Assembly: GCA_051954955.1 (NCBI GenBank)
Contig: JBQCHF010000208.1
Span: forward strand, 21,146-85,145
Origin: JBQCHF01 sp051954955
GTDB taxonomy: Bacteria > Actinomycetota > Actinomycetes > Motilibacterales > Motilibacteraceae
Direction: 5' to 3'
Length of the DNA: 64,000 nucleotides
A model generated the notes under the pieces. The model did not search any database. It was given only the letters and a program-made list of their open reading frames with translations, and was not told the DNA's origin. This document shows positions 1 through 7,730 of the stretch, one piece after another. Made by a program: the position numbers and the translations under genes. Numbering within the stretch: the stretch's first letter is position 1; each line of letters opens with the position of its first letter.

Positions 1-21
1 ACCCCCGAGCGGGGGGAATGA
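1..21 (+). CDS. C-terminal tail of an upstream gene, probably LivG ATPase (partial)
   Basis: The first 21 bases read in frame to a TGA at 19-21 that overlaps the next start codon as ATGA. The last residues would be TPERGE. Liv operons normally carry a second ATPase (LivG) directly before livF, so this is probably its 3' end. Only six codons are visible, so the identity rests on gene order alone. Confidence 0.4.
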   Translation, partial: TPERGE

Positions 22-728
22 GCGTGCTCGAGCTGCGCGACCTCACCACGTCCTACGGCCCGGTGCGGGCGCTGGACGGCGTCACCTTCACCGCGCCGCG
101 CGGCCAGATCACCGCCGTGCTGGGTGCCAACGGAGCGGGCAAGACCACGCTGCTGCGCACCATCTCCGGCCTGGTCAAGCCCGAGCGCGGCGAGATCCGC
201 CTCGGCGAGCACGACCTGGTGCGCACGGCGGCCGAGCGGATGCCCTCGCTGGGGCTGGCGCACGTGCCGGAGGGGCGCGGGGTCATCACCGAGCTCACCG
301 TGGAGGAGAACCTGCGCCTGGGCGGGTTCGGGCGTCCGGACCGGTCCAAGCCGGCCGACCTGGACCGCGTCTACTCGCTGTTCCCGGTGCTCGCCGACCG
401 CCGCCGCGCCGTGGCCGACGTCCTGTCCGGCGGCGAGCGGCAGATGCTCGTCATCGGCCGAGCCCTGATGGCGGCCCCCACCGTGCTGCTGCTCGACGAG
501 CCCTCCCTCGGGCTGGCGCCGCGGATCGTGGCGCAGATCTTCGCGCTGGTGCGCGGGCTGGTCGAGAGTGACGGGCTGACCGTCGTCCTCGTCGAGCAGA
601 ACGCGCGCAGCGCGCTGTCGGTGGCGCACACCGGGGTCGTGCTCAACCTGGGCCGGGTGGTCGCGCAGGACCGGGCCGAGGCGCTGGCCGCCGACGAGAC
701 GCTCCGACATGCCTACCTCGGCTTCTGA
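18..728 (+). CDS. livF: Branched-chain amino acid-type ABC transporter ATP-binding protein LivF
   Basis: This is a cytoplasmic ATPase that powers a HAAT-family importer together with LivG, LivH and LivM. The 236 residues match the usual LivF length. Walker A is GANGAGKT at about residues 36-43, the ABC signature LSGGE is at 136-140, and Walker B LLLLDEP is at about 156-162. The short length without a C-terminal extension fits LivF rather than LivG. The ATG overlaps the stop of the preceding frame (ATGA), which implies translational coupling. The permease genes follow after 57 nt on the same strand. Such systems import branched amino acids, but in actinobacteria also aromatic acids, amides or short acids. 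The ligase and dehydrogenase downstream favour an organic acid here, which is inference. Confidence 0.93.
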   Translation: MSVLELRDLTTSYGPVRALDGVTFTAPRGQITAVLGANGAGKTTLLRTISGLVKPERGEIRLGEHDLVRTAAERMPSLGLAHVPEGRGVITELTVEENLRLGGFGRPDRSKPADLDRVYSLFPVLADRRRAVADVLSGGERQMLVIGRALMAAPTVLLLDEPSLGLAPRIVAQIFALVRGLVESDGLTVVLVEQNARSALSVAHTGVVLNLGRVVAQDRAEALAADETLRHAYLGF

Positions 729-785
729 CCACCCTGTCTGACCTTCGCCCCCGCCCACCACCTCCACCGACCCGAGAGGAGCCCC

Positions 786-1664
786 GTGCAGCAGCTGCTC
801 ACGACCTTCCTCACCGGCCTGACGCTGGGCATGGTCTACGCCGCGTTCGCGCTGGCGCTCGTGCTCATCTGGCGCTCCACCCGGATCGTCAACTTCGCCC
901 AGGCGCCGATGGCGATGCTCACCACCTACGTCGCGCTCGTCGTGATCGAAGGCACCGGCTCCTACTGGCTGGGCTTCGCCGCCGCCCTGGTGGCCGGGCT
1001 GCTGCTCGGCGCGGTGGTGGAGCGCACCGTGGTGCGCCGGGTGGAGGGCGGACCGGAGATCAACGCCGTCATCCTCACCCTCGGGCTGTTCGTCGTCATC
1101 GAGGCGCTCGCCGCCATCGTCTTCGGCTCGAACTACCGCTCGTTCCCGGCGCCGTTCGGGCTGCGCGGGTTCCAGACCGGTGGCATCACCATCGCCCTGA
1201 CCGGCTTCGGGATCTTCACGATCCTCGCCGTCGTCGCGGTGATGCTGCTGCTGGTGGTGCTCTTCCGGCGCACCGACGTCGGGCTGAAGATGCGCGCGGC
1301 GGCCTTCAACCCGGAGGTGTCCCGGCTGCTCGGGGTCCGGGTGGGCCGCATGCTCACCCTCGGCTGGGCGCTGGCCGCGCTGGTCGGGTCCCTGTCCGGC
1401 CTGCTCATCGCCGGCGGCAACCTGGTCTACCCGTCCTACATGGACTCGGTGGTCGTCTTCGGGTTCGTGGCCGCGGTCCTCGGCGGCCTGGACAGCCCCG
1501 CCGGCGCCGTCGTCGGCGGACTGCTGCTCGGCCTGTGCCTGAGCTTCGTCAGCGGCTACGTCGACTCCGGGCTGGTCGCGCTGGCCGCCCTGGTGATCCT
1601 GGTGGTGGTGCTGCTGGTCCGCCCCACCGGTCTGTTCTCCAGCACCGTGGCGCGGAGGGTCTGA
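786..1664 (+). CDS. livH: Branched-chain amino acid-type ABC permease LivH
   Basis: This is an inner-membrane permease subunit of the HAAT importer, 292 residues, almost entirely hydrophobic with about eight membrane segments. The GTG start is preceded by a purine-rich GAGAGGA six bases upstream. The family sequence MVYAAFALALVLIWRSTRIV near the N-terminus and GVRVGRMLTLGWALAALVGS in the cytoplasmic coupling region are typical of LivH. The stop lies one base before the livM start, so the two permeases are co-translated. Nothing unusual is seen. Confidence 0.93.
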   Translation: MQQLLTTFLTGLTLGMVYAAFALALVLIWRSTRIVNFAQAPMAMLTTYVALVVIEGTGSYWLGFAAALVAGLLLGAVVERTVVRRVEGGPEINAVILTLGLFVVIEALAAIVFGSNYRSFPAPFGLRGFQTGGITIALTGFGIFTILAVVAVMLLLVVLFRRTDVGLKMRAAAFNPEVSRLLGVRVGRMLTLGWALAALVGSLSGLLIAGGNLVYPSYMDSVVVFGFVAAVLGGLDSPAGAVVGGLLLGLCLSFVSGYVDSGLVALAALVILVVVLLVRPTGLFSSTVARRV

Positions 1665-1665
1665 C

Positions 1666-2826
1666 ATGGGATTCCTGCGGCGCCTGCTCGGCGGTCCCGG
1701 CCGTCGGCACCTGCTGGTCGCGCTGGTCGGCCTGGTGGTGGTGCTGTTCGTGCTGTCGGCGGTGAGCCCCTACCGGCAGGGCCAGCTGGCCACCATGGCC
1801 TACTACGGCATCGCGGTCGGCGGGCTGACGGTGCTCACCGGCCTCAACGGACAGATCTCCCTGGGCCACGGCGCATTGATGGCGGTGGGCGCCTACACCA
1901 CCGCCCTGATGCTGCACGCCCGCAGCTCCATGCCGCCGGTGCTGCTGGTGCTGCTCGCCTCGGTCCTGGTCACGCTGGTGGTCGGGGCGGTCGTCGGGGC
2001 GGCTGCCGCACGGCTGCACGGCCCCTACCTGGCCGGCGCCACGCTGGCCATGGCGGTGGCGGTGCCCGGCATCGCCACCTACTTCGGGGGCACGCTGGGC
2101 GGCGAGCAGGGCCTGAGCGTCATCACGCCCGACCCTCCCGCCTGGTTCGACAACCTGGTCTTCTTCCTCACCGCCAAGGACGTGACCCCCGACGGCTACG
2201 TCGCCTACCTCGGGTGGATCGGTCTCATCGTGACCTACCTCCTGCTGGCCAACCTGGCGGGCAGCCGGGTCGGCCGCCGCTGGCGGGCGGTGCGCGACGG
2301 CGAGGTGGCGGCCGAGCTGGCCGGCATCCGGCTGGGGCGCGCCCGGGTGAGCGCGTTCGTGGTCAGCGCCGCCTGCGCCGGCCTGGCCGGGAGCGTCCTG
2401 GCGATGGTGGTCCGGCTCACCGCGCCGAGCGCCTTCGACCTCACCCTCTCCCTCGGGCTGCTCACCGCCATCGTGCTGGGCGGGCTGGGCAGCCTGGCCG
2501 GCGCGCTCATCGGCGCGGCCCTGCTCACCTTCCTGCCCTCGCTGGTGAGCGGCTGGGGGCAGAGCCTCGGGCTGTCCAGCCTGCAGTCCGCGCAGCTGGC
2601 CCCGTTCCTCTACGGTCTCACGCTCGTCCTCGTCATCCTCCTGGCACCTGCCGGGCTGGTGGGCGAGGTGAACCGGCGGAGGCGGCGCAGGCCGTCCCCG
2701 CCACCCCCTGGCAGCACCACCCCCACCAACCGGCTCGACCGACAGACCGAGGGCCGGCCCGGCCGGAGGTCAGCGACACCGTCGGACCAGTCACCCCGTC
2801 ACCCCCAACCGGAGGCAGCGCAGTGA
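1666..2826 (+). CDS. livM: Branched-chain amino acid-type ABC permease LivM
   Basis: This is the second permease subunit, 386 residues, with about ten hydrophobic segments. The segment GLNGQISLGHGALMAVGAY is the LivM hallmark, and the cytoplasmic coupling helix lies near AELAGIRLGRARVSAF. The last 50 residues or so are a Pro/Arg/Thr-rich hydrophilic tail that is longer than usual and probably disordered. The TGA stop overlaps the GTG of the binding-protein gene (GTGA at 2823-2826), so the binding protein is translationally coupled to the permease. Confidence 0.92.
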   Translation: MGFLRRLLGGPGRRHLLVALVGLVVVLFVLSAVSPYRQGQLATMAYYGIAVGGLTVLTGLNGQISLGHGALMAVGAYTTALMLHARSSMPPVLLVLLASVLVTLVVGAVVGAAAARLHGPYLAGATLAMAVAVPGIATYFGGTLGGEQGLSVITPDPPAWFDNLVFFLTAKDVTPDGYVAYLGWIGLIVTYLLLANLAGSRVGRRWRAVRDGEVAAELAGIRLGRARVSAFVVSAACAGLAGSVLAMVVRLTAPSAFDLTLSLGLLTAIVLGGLGSLAGALIGAALLTFLPSLVSGWGQSLGLSSLQSAQLAPFLYGLTLVLVILLAPAGLVGEVNRRRRRRPSPPPPGSTTPTNRLDRQTEGRPGRRSATPSDQSPRHPQPEAAQ

Positions 2827-4175
2827 AGAGAACGACCCAGAGGAGGGCGTCCACCCGGATGTCCGCACGAGGGCTCACCAAGGTCGTCGGCGTCCTCACC
2901 GCCGGAGCGATGCTCGCCGCCTGCGGCGCGGGCGGGCGCAGCACGGCCTCGGGCCAGCAGAGCGCTGCCCCGACCGACCCGGGCATCACCGCCGACTCGG
3001 TGACGGTGGGGGCGACCTTCCCGCTCACCGGCGTGGCCGCGCCCGGCTACAGCGAGATCCCCTCCGGCACACAGGCGTACTTCGACTACGTCAACGCCCA
3101 GGGCGGCATCAACGGTCGCAAGATCAAGTACATCGTCAAGGACGACGCGTACAACCCGACGCAGACCAGCCAGGTCACCAACGAGCTGGTGCTGCAGGAC
3201 AAGGTGTTCGCGATGCTCGGCGCGCTGGGCACCCCGACGCACTCCGCGGTCGTGGACTTCCTCAACAGCCAGAAGGTCCCGGACCTGTTCGTCTCCTCCG
3301 GCTCGATCGAGTGGGGCAACATGCCCAAGGACCGGCCCTACACCTTCGGGTGGCAGCCGGACTACGAGATCGAGGGCAAGATCATCGGCCAGTGGGTGGC
3401 CAAGAACATGCCCAACGCCAAGGTCGGCCTGTTCCTGCAGGCCGACGACCTCGGCCGCGACAGCGAGAAGGGCGTGCGCCAGTACATCGACAAGCAGATC
3501 GTGTCGGTGCAGAAGTACACCCCGGGCAACGTCGACGTCGCCCCGCAGATCGCCGCGCTGGCGCAGTCCAAGGCCGACCTCGTGCTCGGGTTCAACGTGC
3601 CCGCCTACACCGCGCTGAGCCAGCTGGTGGCGCTCAAGCTCAACTACAAGCCGACCTGGTTCTACTCCAACATCGGCTCGGACCCGACGCTCATCGGGGC
3701 GCTGCTGGCCAACTTCTCCAAGGGTGCAGTCAAGGAGTCGGCCCCGCTGGACGGCGTGCTCACCACGCAGTACATCAGCGGCCTGGACACCCCGGACGAC
3801 CCGTGGGTGCAGCTGTGGCAGAAGGTCTGGAAGGCCAACGGCAAGGACGGCGACCTGACCAACTACCGCATCTACGGCATGGCGGAGGCCTACGCCTTCG
3901 TGCAGGCGCTCAAGGCGGCGGGCCCCAACCCCACCCGCCAGGCGCTGGTGGACGCCGTGCAGAAGATCGGCAGCGGCCCGGGGCCGCAGCTCGCGCCCTA
4001 CCGCTACTCGGCGGACAGCCACCTGGGCATCTCCGGCATGCGGGTGGTCAAGATCACCGGCAACACCACCCAGCAGCTGACCAAGGTCCAGACGACCGAC
4101 CTGGACAGCGCGCCGATCAAGGAGGACACCTCCGCGGCGTCGGACACCCCGCCGTCCAACGGCATCCCGCAGTGA
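2823..4175 (+). CDS. ABC transporter substrate-binding lipoprotein (Peripla_BP_6 / LivJK type)
   Basis: This is the extracytoplasmic solute-binding subunit, about 450 residues. A GTG at 2823 overlapping the livM stop gives a basic N-region, a hydrophobic stretch and the lipobox LAAC with Cys at residue 34. An ATG at residue 13 is an alternative start that also keeps the lipobox. The mature part has the two-lobed type I fold, with TADSVTVGATFPLTGVAAPG-like beginnings and the conserved GxxDD segment. Gene order (ATPase, two permeases, binding protein) makes it the partner of this importer. A perfect stem-loop at 4245-4275 follows. The ligand cannot be told from sequence; an aliphatic or aromatic acid is suggested by the ligase and dehydrogenase next door. 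Confidence 0.9.
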   Translation: MKRTTQRRASTRMSARGLTKVVGVLTAGAMLAACGAGGRSTASGQQSAAPTDPGITADSVTVGATFPLTGVAAPGYSEIPSGTQAYFDYVNAQGGINGRKIKYIVKDDAYNPTQTSQVTNELVLQDKVFAMLGALGTPTHSAVVDFLNSQKVPDLFVSSGSIEWGNMPKDRPYTFGWQPDYEIEGKIIGQWVAKNMPNAKVGLFLQADDLGRDSEKGVRQYIDKQIVSVQKYTPGNVDVAPQIAALAQSKADLVLGFNVPAYTALSQLVALKLNYKPTWFYSNIGSDPTLIGALLANFSKGAVKESAPLDGVLTTQYISGLDTPDDPWVQLWQKVWKANGKDGDLTNYRIYGMAEAYAFVQALKAAGPNPTRQALVDAVQKIGSGPGPQLAPYRYSADSHLGISGMRVVKITGNTTQQLTKVQTTDLDSAPIKEDTSAASDTPPSNGIPQ

Positions 4176-4244
4176 GCGGCAGGCTTCGCGCGGGGCACGG
4201 ACGGAACCACCAGCAGTAGATCCATCAGCACCGACGACACGCGA

Positions 4245-4275
4245 CCGGGCGGGCCACAGCGTGTGGCCCGCCCGG
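4245..4275 (+). terminator. Rho-independent-like terminator after the liv operon
   Basis: A perfect 14-bp stem (CCGGGCGGGCCACA and its complement) closes a GCG loop, about 70 bases after the binding-protein stop. There is no T-tract, as is common in high-GC actinobacteria. Confidence 0.7.
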
Positions 4276-4330
4276 CCCCGTGCCCGGCGCGCACCGCTGC
4301 GGCGGGTGGGACCAGGCCCGGATGACGCTG

Positions 4331-4378
4331 AAGACCAGCAGGAAGACCAGCAGCAAGACCAGCAGCAAGACCAGCAAG
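4331..4378 (+). repeat. Four tandem 12-nt repeats in the leader of the acyl-CoA ligase gene
   Basis: Units begin at 4331, 4343, 4355 and 4367 with the consensus AAGACCAGCAGC. The last unit runs straight into the AAGGAGG ribosome-binding site at 4376-4382, just before the ATG at 4386. Copy-number change would alter the leader length by multiples of 12. Confidence 0.85.
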
Positions 4379-4385
4379 GAGGACC

Positions 4386-5951
4386 ATGACCACCCTGTCG
4401 CTCGCCACGATCCTGGCCGAGGCCGCTCGCCGCGCCCCGCACAAGACGGCCCTGGTGATGGGGGAGCAGCGCCTCCCCTACGCCCAGCTGTGGGAGGAGG
4501 CCCGACGGGTCGGTGCCCGCCTGCACGAGCGCGGGATCGAGCCGGGGGACCGGGTGGCCCTCATCGCCCCCAACGTGCCGGACTTCGTCCGGTCCTACTA
4601 CGGCATCCTCGCCGCCGGCGCGGTGGTCGTGCCGGTCCCGACGCTGCTCAACGGCGACGAGGCCGCCTACCTGGTCGGCCACTCCGGCGCCCGCGCCGTC
4701 CTGCACCATGCGTCCTACGCCGAGGTGGCACGGGTCGCCGCCGACGAGGTGGCCGTGCCCGCGTGGCCCGTCGAGGGCTTCGGCGACGGAGCCGAGCCCC
4801 TGCCGACCTACGTCACCCGGCAGGCCGAGGACCCCGCCGTCGTCTTCTACACCAGCGGCACCACCGGCCGCTCCAAGGGTGCCCTGCTCACGCACCTGAA
4901 CCTGGTGATGAACGCGACCGTGAACGCCTACGACGCCAACCCGATCCGCCGGGAGGACGTCGTCATGGGCTGCCTGCCGCTGTTCCACACCTTCGGCCAG
5001 ACCGTGTCGATGAACTCGACCTTCCGGGTCGGCGGCACGCTCGTCCTGCAGCCCCGTTTCGACGCCGCCGCCGCGATCGAGACGATGCGGGCCGAGGGCG
5101 CCACGCTGTTCTTCGGCGTGCCCACGATGTACGTGCAGCTGCTCGACGCGGCGTCCCGCACCGAGGACCTGCCGGACCTGCGCGAGTGCATCTCCGGCGG
5201 TGCCTCGCTGCCGGTGGCGGTGCTCGAGCGCTTCGAGAAGACCTTCGCCACCACCGTCTACGAGGGCTACGGGCTGTCCGAGACCTCGCCGACGGCGTCG
5301 GTCAACCAGCCCTGGTTCGGCACCCGCGCCGGCACCGTCGGCCACCCGATCTGGGGCGTCGACGTCGAGGTGGCCGACGAGACCGTCGACGACCGCATCG
5401 TGCTGCTCCAGCCGGGCGAGCTCGGCGAGATCGTCATCCGCGGTCACAACGTCTTCGCCGGCTACCTGGACAACCCGGAGGCCACCGCCGAGGCCGTCGT
5501 GGACGGCTGGTTCCGCACCGGCGACATCGGCCGCAAGGACGACGAGGGCTTCATCAGCATCGTCGACCGCAAGAAGGACCTCATCATCCGCGGCGGGTTC
5601 AACGTCTACCCGCGGGAGGTGGAGGAGGTGCTCATGCGGCACCCCGCCGTCGCCCAGGTGGCGGTGATCGGCGTGCCGGACCCCGAGCGCGGCGAGGAGG
5701 TGTGCGCGGTGGTCGTGCCGCACGAGGGGGCCGACGTCACCGAGGAGGAGATGGTGGCCTGGTCGCGCGAGCAGCTGGGCCGGCACAAGTACCCGCGCCG
5801 GGTCGAGGTGGTGCGCACGCTGCCGATGGGCCCGAGCCACAAGGTCCTCAAGCGCGAGCTGCGCGCGCAGTTCGCGCCCACCCGCACCACCGACGCGTCC
5901 AGCGACGCTGAGACCAGCACTGCCACCACCCCCCACGTCCCGGAGGCCTGA
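4386..5951 (+). CDS. Acyl-CoA ligase (AMP-binding, long-chain/aryl type)
   Basis: This enzyme activates a carboxylic acid with ATP and CoA through an acyl-adenylate, in the cytoplasm. The 521 residues fit the ANL superfamily. The P-loop YTSGTTGRSKGALLTH starts near residue 155, the adenine motif GYGLSETSP is near 294, and WFRTGDIG ... DRKKDLI near 375-395 forms the hinge to the C-terminal lid. The lid lysine appears in GPSHKVLK near residue 485. Start choice is firm: AAGGAGG lies directly upstream. The next gene begins one base after the stop and encodes an acyl-CoA dehydrogenase, so the pair probably performs activation and first oxidation of the same acid. Substrate chain length is not evident. 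Confidence 0.9.
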   Translation: MTTLSLATILAEAARRAPHKTALVMGEQRLPYAQLWEEARRVGARLHERGIEPGDRVALIAPNVPDFVRSYYGILAAGAVVVPVPTLLNGDEAAYLVGHSGARAVLHHASYAEVARVAADEVAVPAWPVEGFGDGAEPLPTYVTRQAEDPAVVFYTSGTTGRSKGALLTHLNLVMNATVNAYDANPIRREDVVMGCLPLFHTFGQTVSMNSTFRVGGTLVLQPRFDAAAAIETMRAEGATLFFGVPTMYVQLLDAASRTEDLPDLRECISGGASLPVAVLERFEKTFATTVYEGYGLSETSPTASVNQPWFGTRAGTVGHPIWGVDVEVADETVDDRIVLLQPGELGEIVIRGHNVFAGYLDNPEATAEAVVDGWFRTGDIGRKDDEGFISIVDRKKDLIIRGGFNVYPREVEEVLMRHPAVAQVAVIGVPDPERGEEVCAVVVPHEGADVTEEEMVAWSREQLGRHKYPRRVEVVRTLPMGPSHKVLKRELRAQFAPTRTTDASSDAETSTATTPHVPEA

Positions 5952-5952
5952 G

Positions 5953-7134
5953 ATGGACCTGACCCTGTCCGACGAGGAGCGGGAGATCCGCGACTGGGTC
6001 CGCACGTTCGTGCGGCGCGAGATCATGCCGCTCGAGCCCGACGTCCTCGCCCGCGAGCGGCGCGGCGAGCCGGGTCTGACCCGGGAGGAGTTCGAGGGCC
6101 TGCAGGGCAAGGCCCGCGAGGCCGGCTTCTTCGGCGTGAGCACCCCGCAGGAGTACGGCGGCATGGGCCTCGGCGCGGTCATGAACGCCCTGGTCGAGGT
6201 CGAGCTCGGCCGCTCCTTCGTGCCCTTCCGGTTCGCCGGCGAGGCCGACAACATCCTCTACTTCGCCAACGAGGAGCAGAAGAAGCGCTACCTGCTGCCC
6301 ACCATCGAGGGTGAGCGCAAGAGCTGCTTCGCCATCACCGAGCCCGGTGCCGGCTCGGACGCGCGGGCCATCCGCACCTCCGCGGCGCAGGAGGGCGACG
6401 AGTGGGTCATCACCGGTGAGAAGACCTTCATCACCGGGGGCAACGAGGCCGACTTCGTCATGGTCTTCGCGGTCACCGACCCGGAGAAGCACAAGGAGGG
6501 CCGCACCGACCAGTCGGTGACCTGCTTCCTGGTGGACCGTGACATGGGCTGGAAGTCCAGCTACATCGACACCATGGGCGAGTGGGGCCCGGCCGCCCTC
6601 ACCTTCGACGGCGTGCGAGTGCCCAAGGAGAACGTGCTCGGCGAGGTGGGACAGGGCTTCCCGCTGGCGATGCGCTGGATCGGCCGCGGCCGCTACCTGC
6701 TGCCCGCCCGCGCGCTCGGCGCCTGCGAGCGGCTGGTAGAGATGGCCATGGAGCACGCCCGCAACCGGGTGACCTTCGGGCAGCCGATCGCCGAGCGGCA
6801 GGCGATCCAGTGGATGATCGCCGACTCCGCGGTGGAGATCGAGGCGCTGCGCTGGCTGGTGCTCGCCGCCGCCTGGCAGGTGGACAACGGCCTGGACTCC
6901 CGGCAGGCGCAGTCGATGGCCAAGGTGTTCGGCGGTGTCAAGGCCAACGAGATCGTCGACCGGGTCCTGCAGATCCACGGCGGGATGGGCTACACCCGGG
7001 AGATGCCGATCGAGCGCTGGTACCGCGAGCTGCGGCTGCTGCGCATCTACGAGGGCACCGACGAGATCCAGCGGCGCACCATCGCCCGCAACCTGCTCAA
7101 GGGGCATGTGTCGGTGCGGGGGCACCTGGGCTGA
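5953..7134 (+). CDS. Acyl-CoA dehydrogenase
   Basis: This is an FAD-dependent enzyme that makes the 2,3-enoyl-CoA, passing electrons to ETF. At 393 residues it has normal family length. The first signature CFAITEPGAGSDARAI lies near residues 125-140. The second region QIHGGMGYTREMPIERWYR is near 340-360 and is followed by RIYEGTDEIQRR, which carries the glutamate expected to be the catalytic base. The gene starts one base after the ligase stop, so they form an operon. A strong 20-bp stem-loop ends the transcription unit. Together with the importer upstream it suggests a short catabolic module for an imported acid; the specific acid is unknown. Confidence 0.92.
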   Translation: MDLTLSDEEREIRDWVRTFVRREIMPLEPDVLARERRGEPGLTREEFEGLQGKAREAGFFGVSTPQEYGGMGLGAVMNALVEVELGRSFVPFRFAGEADNILYFANEEQKKRYLLPTIEGERKSCFAITEPGAGSDARAIRTSAAQEGDEWVITGEKTFITGGNEADFVMVFAVTDPEKHKEGRTDQSVTCFLVDRDMGWKSSYIDTMGEWGPAALTFDGVRVPKENVLGEVGQGFPLAMRWIGRGRYLLPARALGACERLVEMAMEHARNRVTFGQPIAERQAIQWMIADSAVEIEALRWLVLAAAWQVDNGLDSRQAQSMAKVFGGVKANEIVDRVLQIHGGMGYTREMPIERWYRELRLLRIYEGTDEIQRRTIARNLLKGHVSVRGHLG

Positions 7135-7163
7135 GCCGAGCCGCGCCCGGGAGGGCACCGGCA

Positions 7164-7207
7164 CAGCACGAAGGGCTGGGACCGAGAGGTCCCAGCCCTT
7201 CGTGCTG
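7164..7207 (+). terminator. Perfect 20-bp stem-loop terminator
   Basis: The two arms at 7164-7183 and 7188-7207 are exact reverse complements around a GAGA tetraloop. It sits 30 bases after the acyl-CoA dehydrogenase stop and upstream of the sulfur operon promoter. Confidence 0.85.
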
Positions 7208-7252
7208 TCCTGGCAAGACGTCGAGGTGCCGCTCGCGCGCCTCTCTTCCGCA

Positions 7253-7266
7253 TACCCCCGGGTGTA
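7253..7266. promoter_or_regulatory. Imperfect CsoR/CstR-like operator, upstream copy
   Basis: TACCCC-CG-GGTGTA is a 6-2-6 inverted repeat with one mismatch. It has the same architecture as the perfect copy 56 bases downstream. Sites of the form TACCCC-N2-GGGGTA are typical of the CsoR/RcnR/CstR repressor family. It lies just upstream of the putative -35. Confidence 0.55.
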
Positions 7267-7267
7267 G

Positions 7268-7296
7268 TTGCGCGGAAGGCACTGTGCCGTTAGCGT
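7268..7296 (+). promoter_or_regulatory. Candidate sigma-70-type promoter of the sulfur operon
   Basis: TTGCGC at 7268-7273 and TAGCGT at 7291-7296 are separated by 17 bases. The promoter is bracketed by the two operator-like repeats, which suits repression by a protein bound at both. Confidence 0.45.
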
Positions 7297-7308
7297 TGGA
7301 CCGGCATA

Positions 7309-7322
7309 TACCCCAGGGGGTA
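7309..7322. promoter_or_regulatory. Perfect CsoR/CstR-like operator, downstream copy
   Basis: TACCCC-AG-GGGGTA is a perfect 6-2-6 inverted repeat located around the expected transcription start. CstR-type persulfide sensors bind such sites ahead of rhodanese, persulfide dioxygenase and TauE genes in other bacteria. No csoR/cstR gene is seen in this window, so the cognate repressor must lie elsewhere. Confidence 0.65.
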
Positions 7323-7335
7323 GTGTGAGGAGCCG

Positions 7336-7680
7336 CTGACGATCGCCGAGACCGACCTCTCGTCCTTCGCCGCGGCTCACGCCGACGGCGCCCTGGTGCT
7401 GGACGTGCGCGAGCCCGTCGAGTACCTCGACGGCCACGTGCCCGGCGCGGTGCTGCTGCCGCTGGCGCAGGTGCTGCCGCGAGCGGGCGAGCTGCCGCGC
7501 GGCCAGACGGTGTTCGTCATCTGCGCATCGGGCAACCGGAGCAGGTCCGCCTCGGGCTGGCTGCGCAGCGTCCGTGTCGACGCGGTGTCAGTGGCCGGCG
7601 GCCCCGGCGGCCCCGGCGGCTGGCGCCGCGAGGGCTGCCCGGTCGTCCTGCGCCCGCACCCGAACGAGTCCGCCGCCTGA
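7336..7680 (+). CDS. Single-domain rhodanese sulfurtransferase (probable CTG start)
   Basis: This is a cytoplasmic sulfur-carrier/sulfurtransferase of 114 residues when started at CTG 7336. Between the in-frame stop at 7321 and the first GTG at 7396 there is no ATG, GTG or TTG. Starting at 7396 would delete the first strand and helix before VLDVREPVEYLDGHVPGA. A GAGGAG at 7327-7332 stands three bases before the CTG. The active loop CASGNRS has its cysteine at residue 63. A GGPGGPGGW stretch near the C-terminus looks like a small local duplication of the usual GG-W segment. The gene leads an operon with an MBL-rhodanese fusion and a TauE-type exporter, so it probably handles persulfide or thiosulfate sulfur. 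Confidence 0.82.
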   Translation: MTIAETDLSSFAAAHADGALVLDVREPVEYLDGHVPGAVLLPLAQVLPRAGELPRGQTVFVICASGNRSRSASGWLRSVRVDAVSVAGGPGGPGGWRREGCPVVLRPHPNESAA

Positions 7681-7730
7681 CCGGGGATGTCCTCGACCCC
7701 ACGCCGGCACACTCCCGCTGGAGCCCAGAC

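Noticed and set aside
2799..6254. A 1151-residue open frame on the minus strand opposite the liv and ligase genes
   Set aside because: It is His/Arg/Gly-rich, has no family features and mirrors codon positions of real plus-strand genes; it is a GC-driven shadow.
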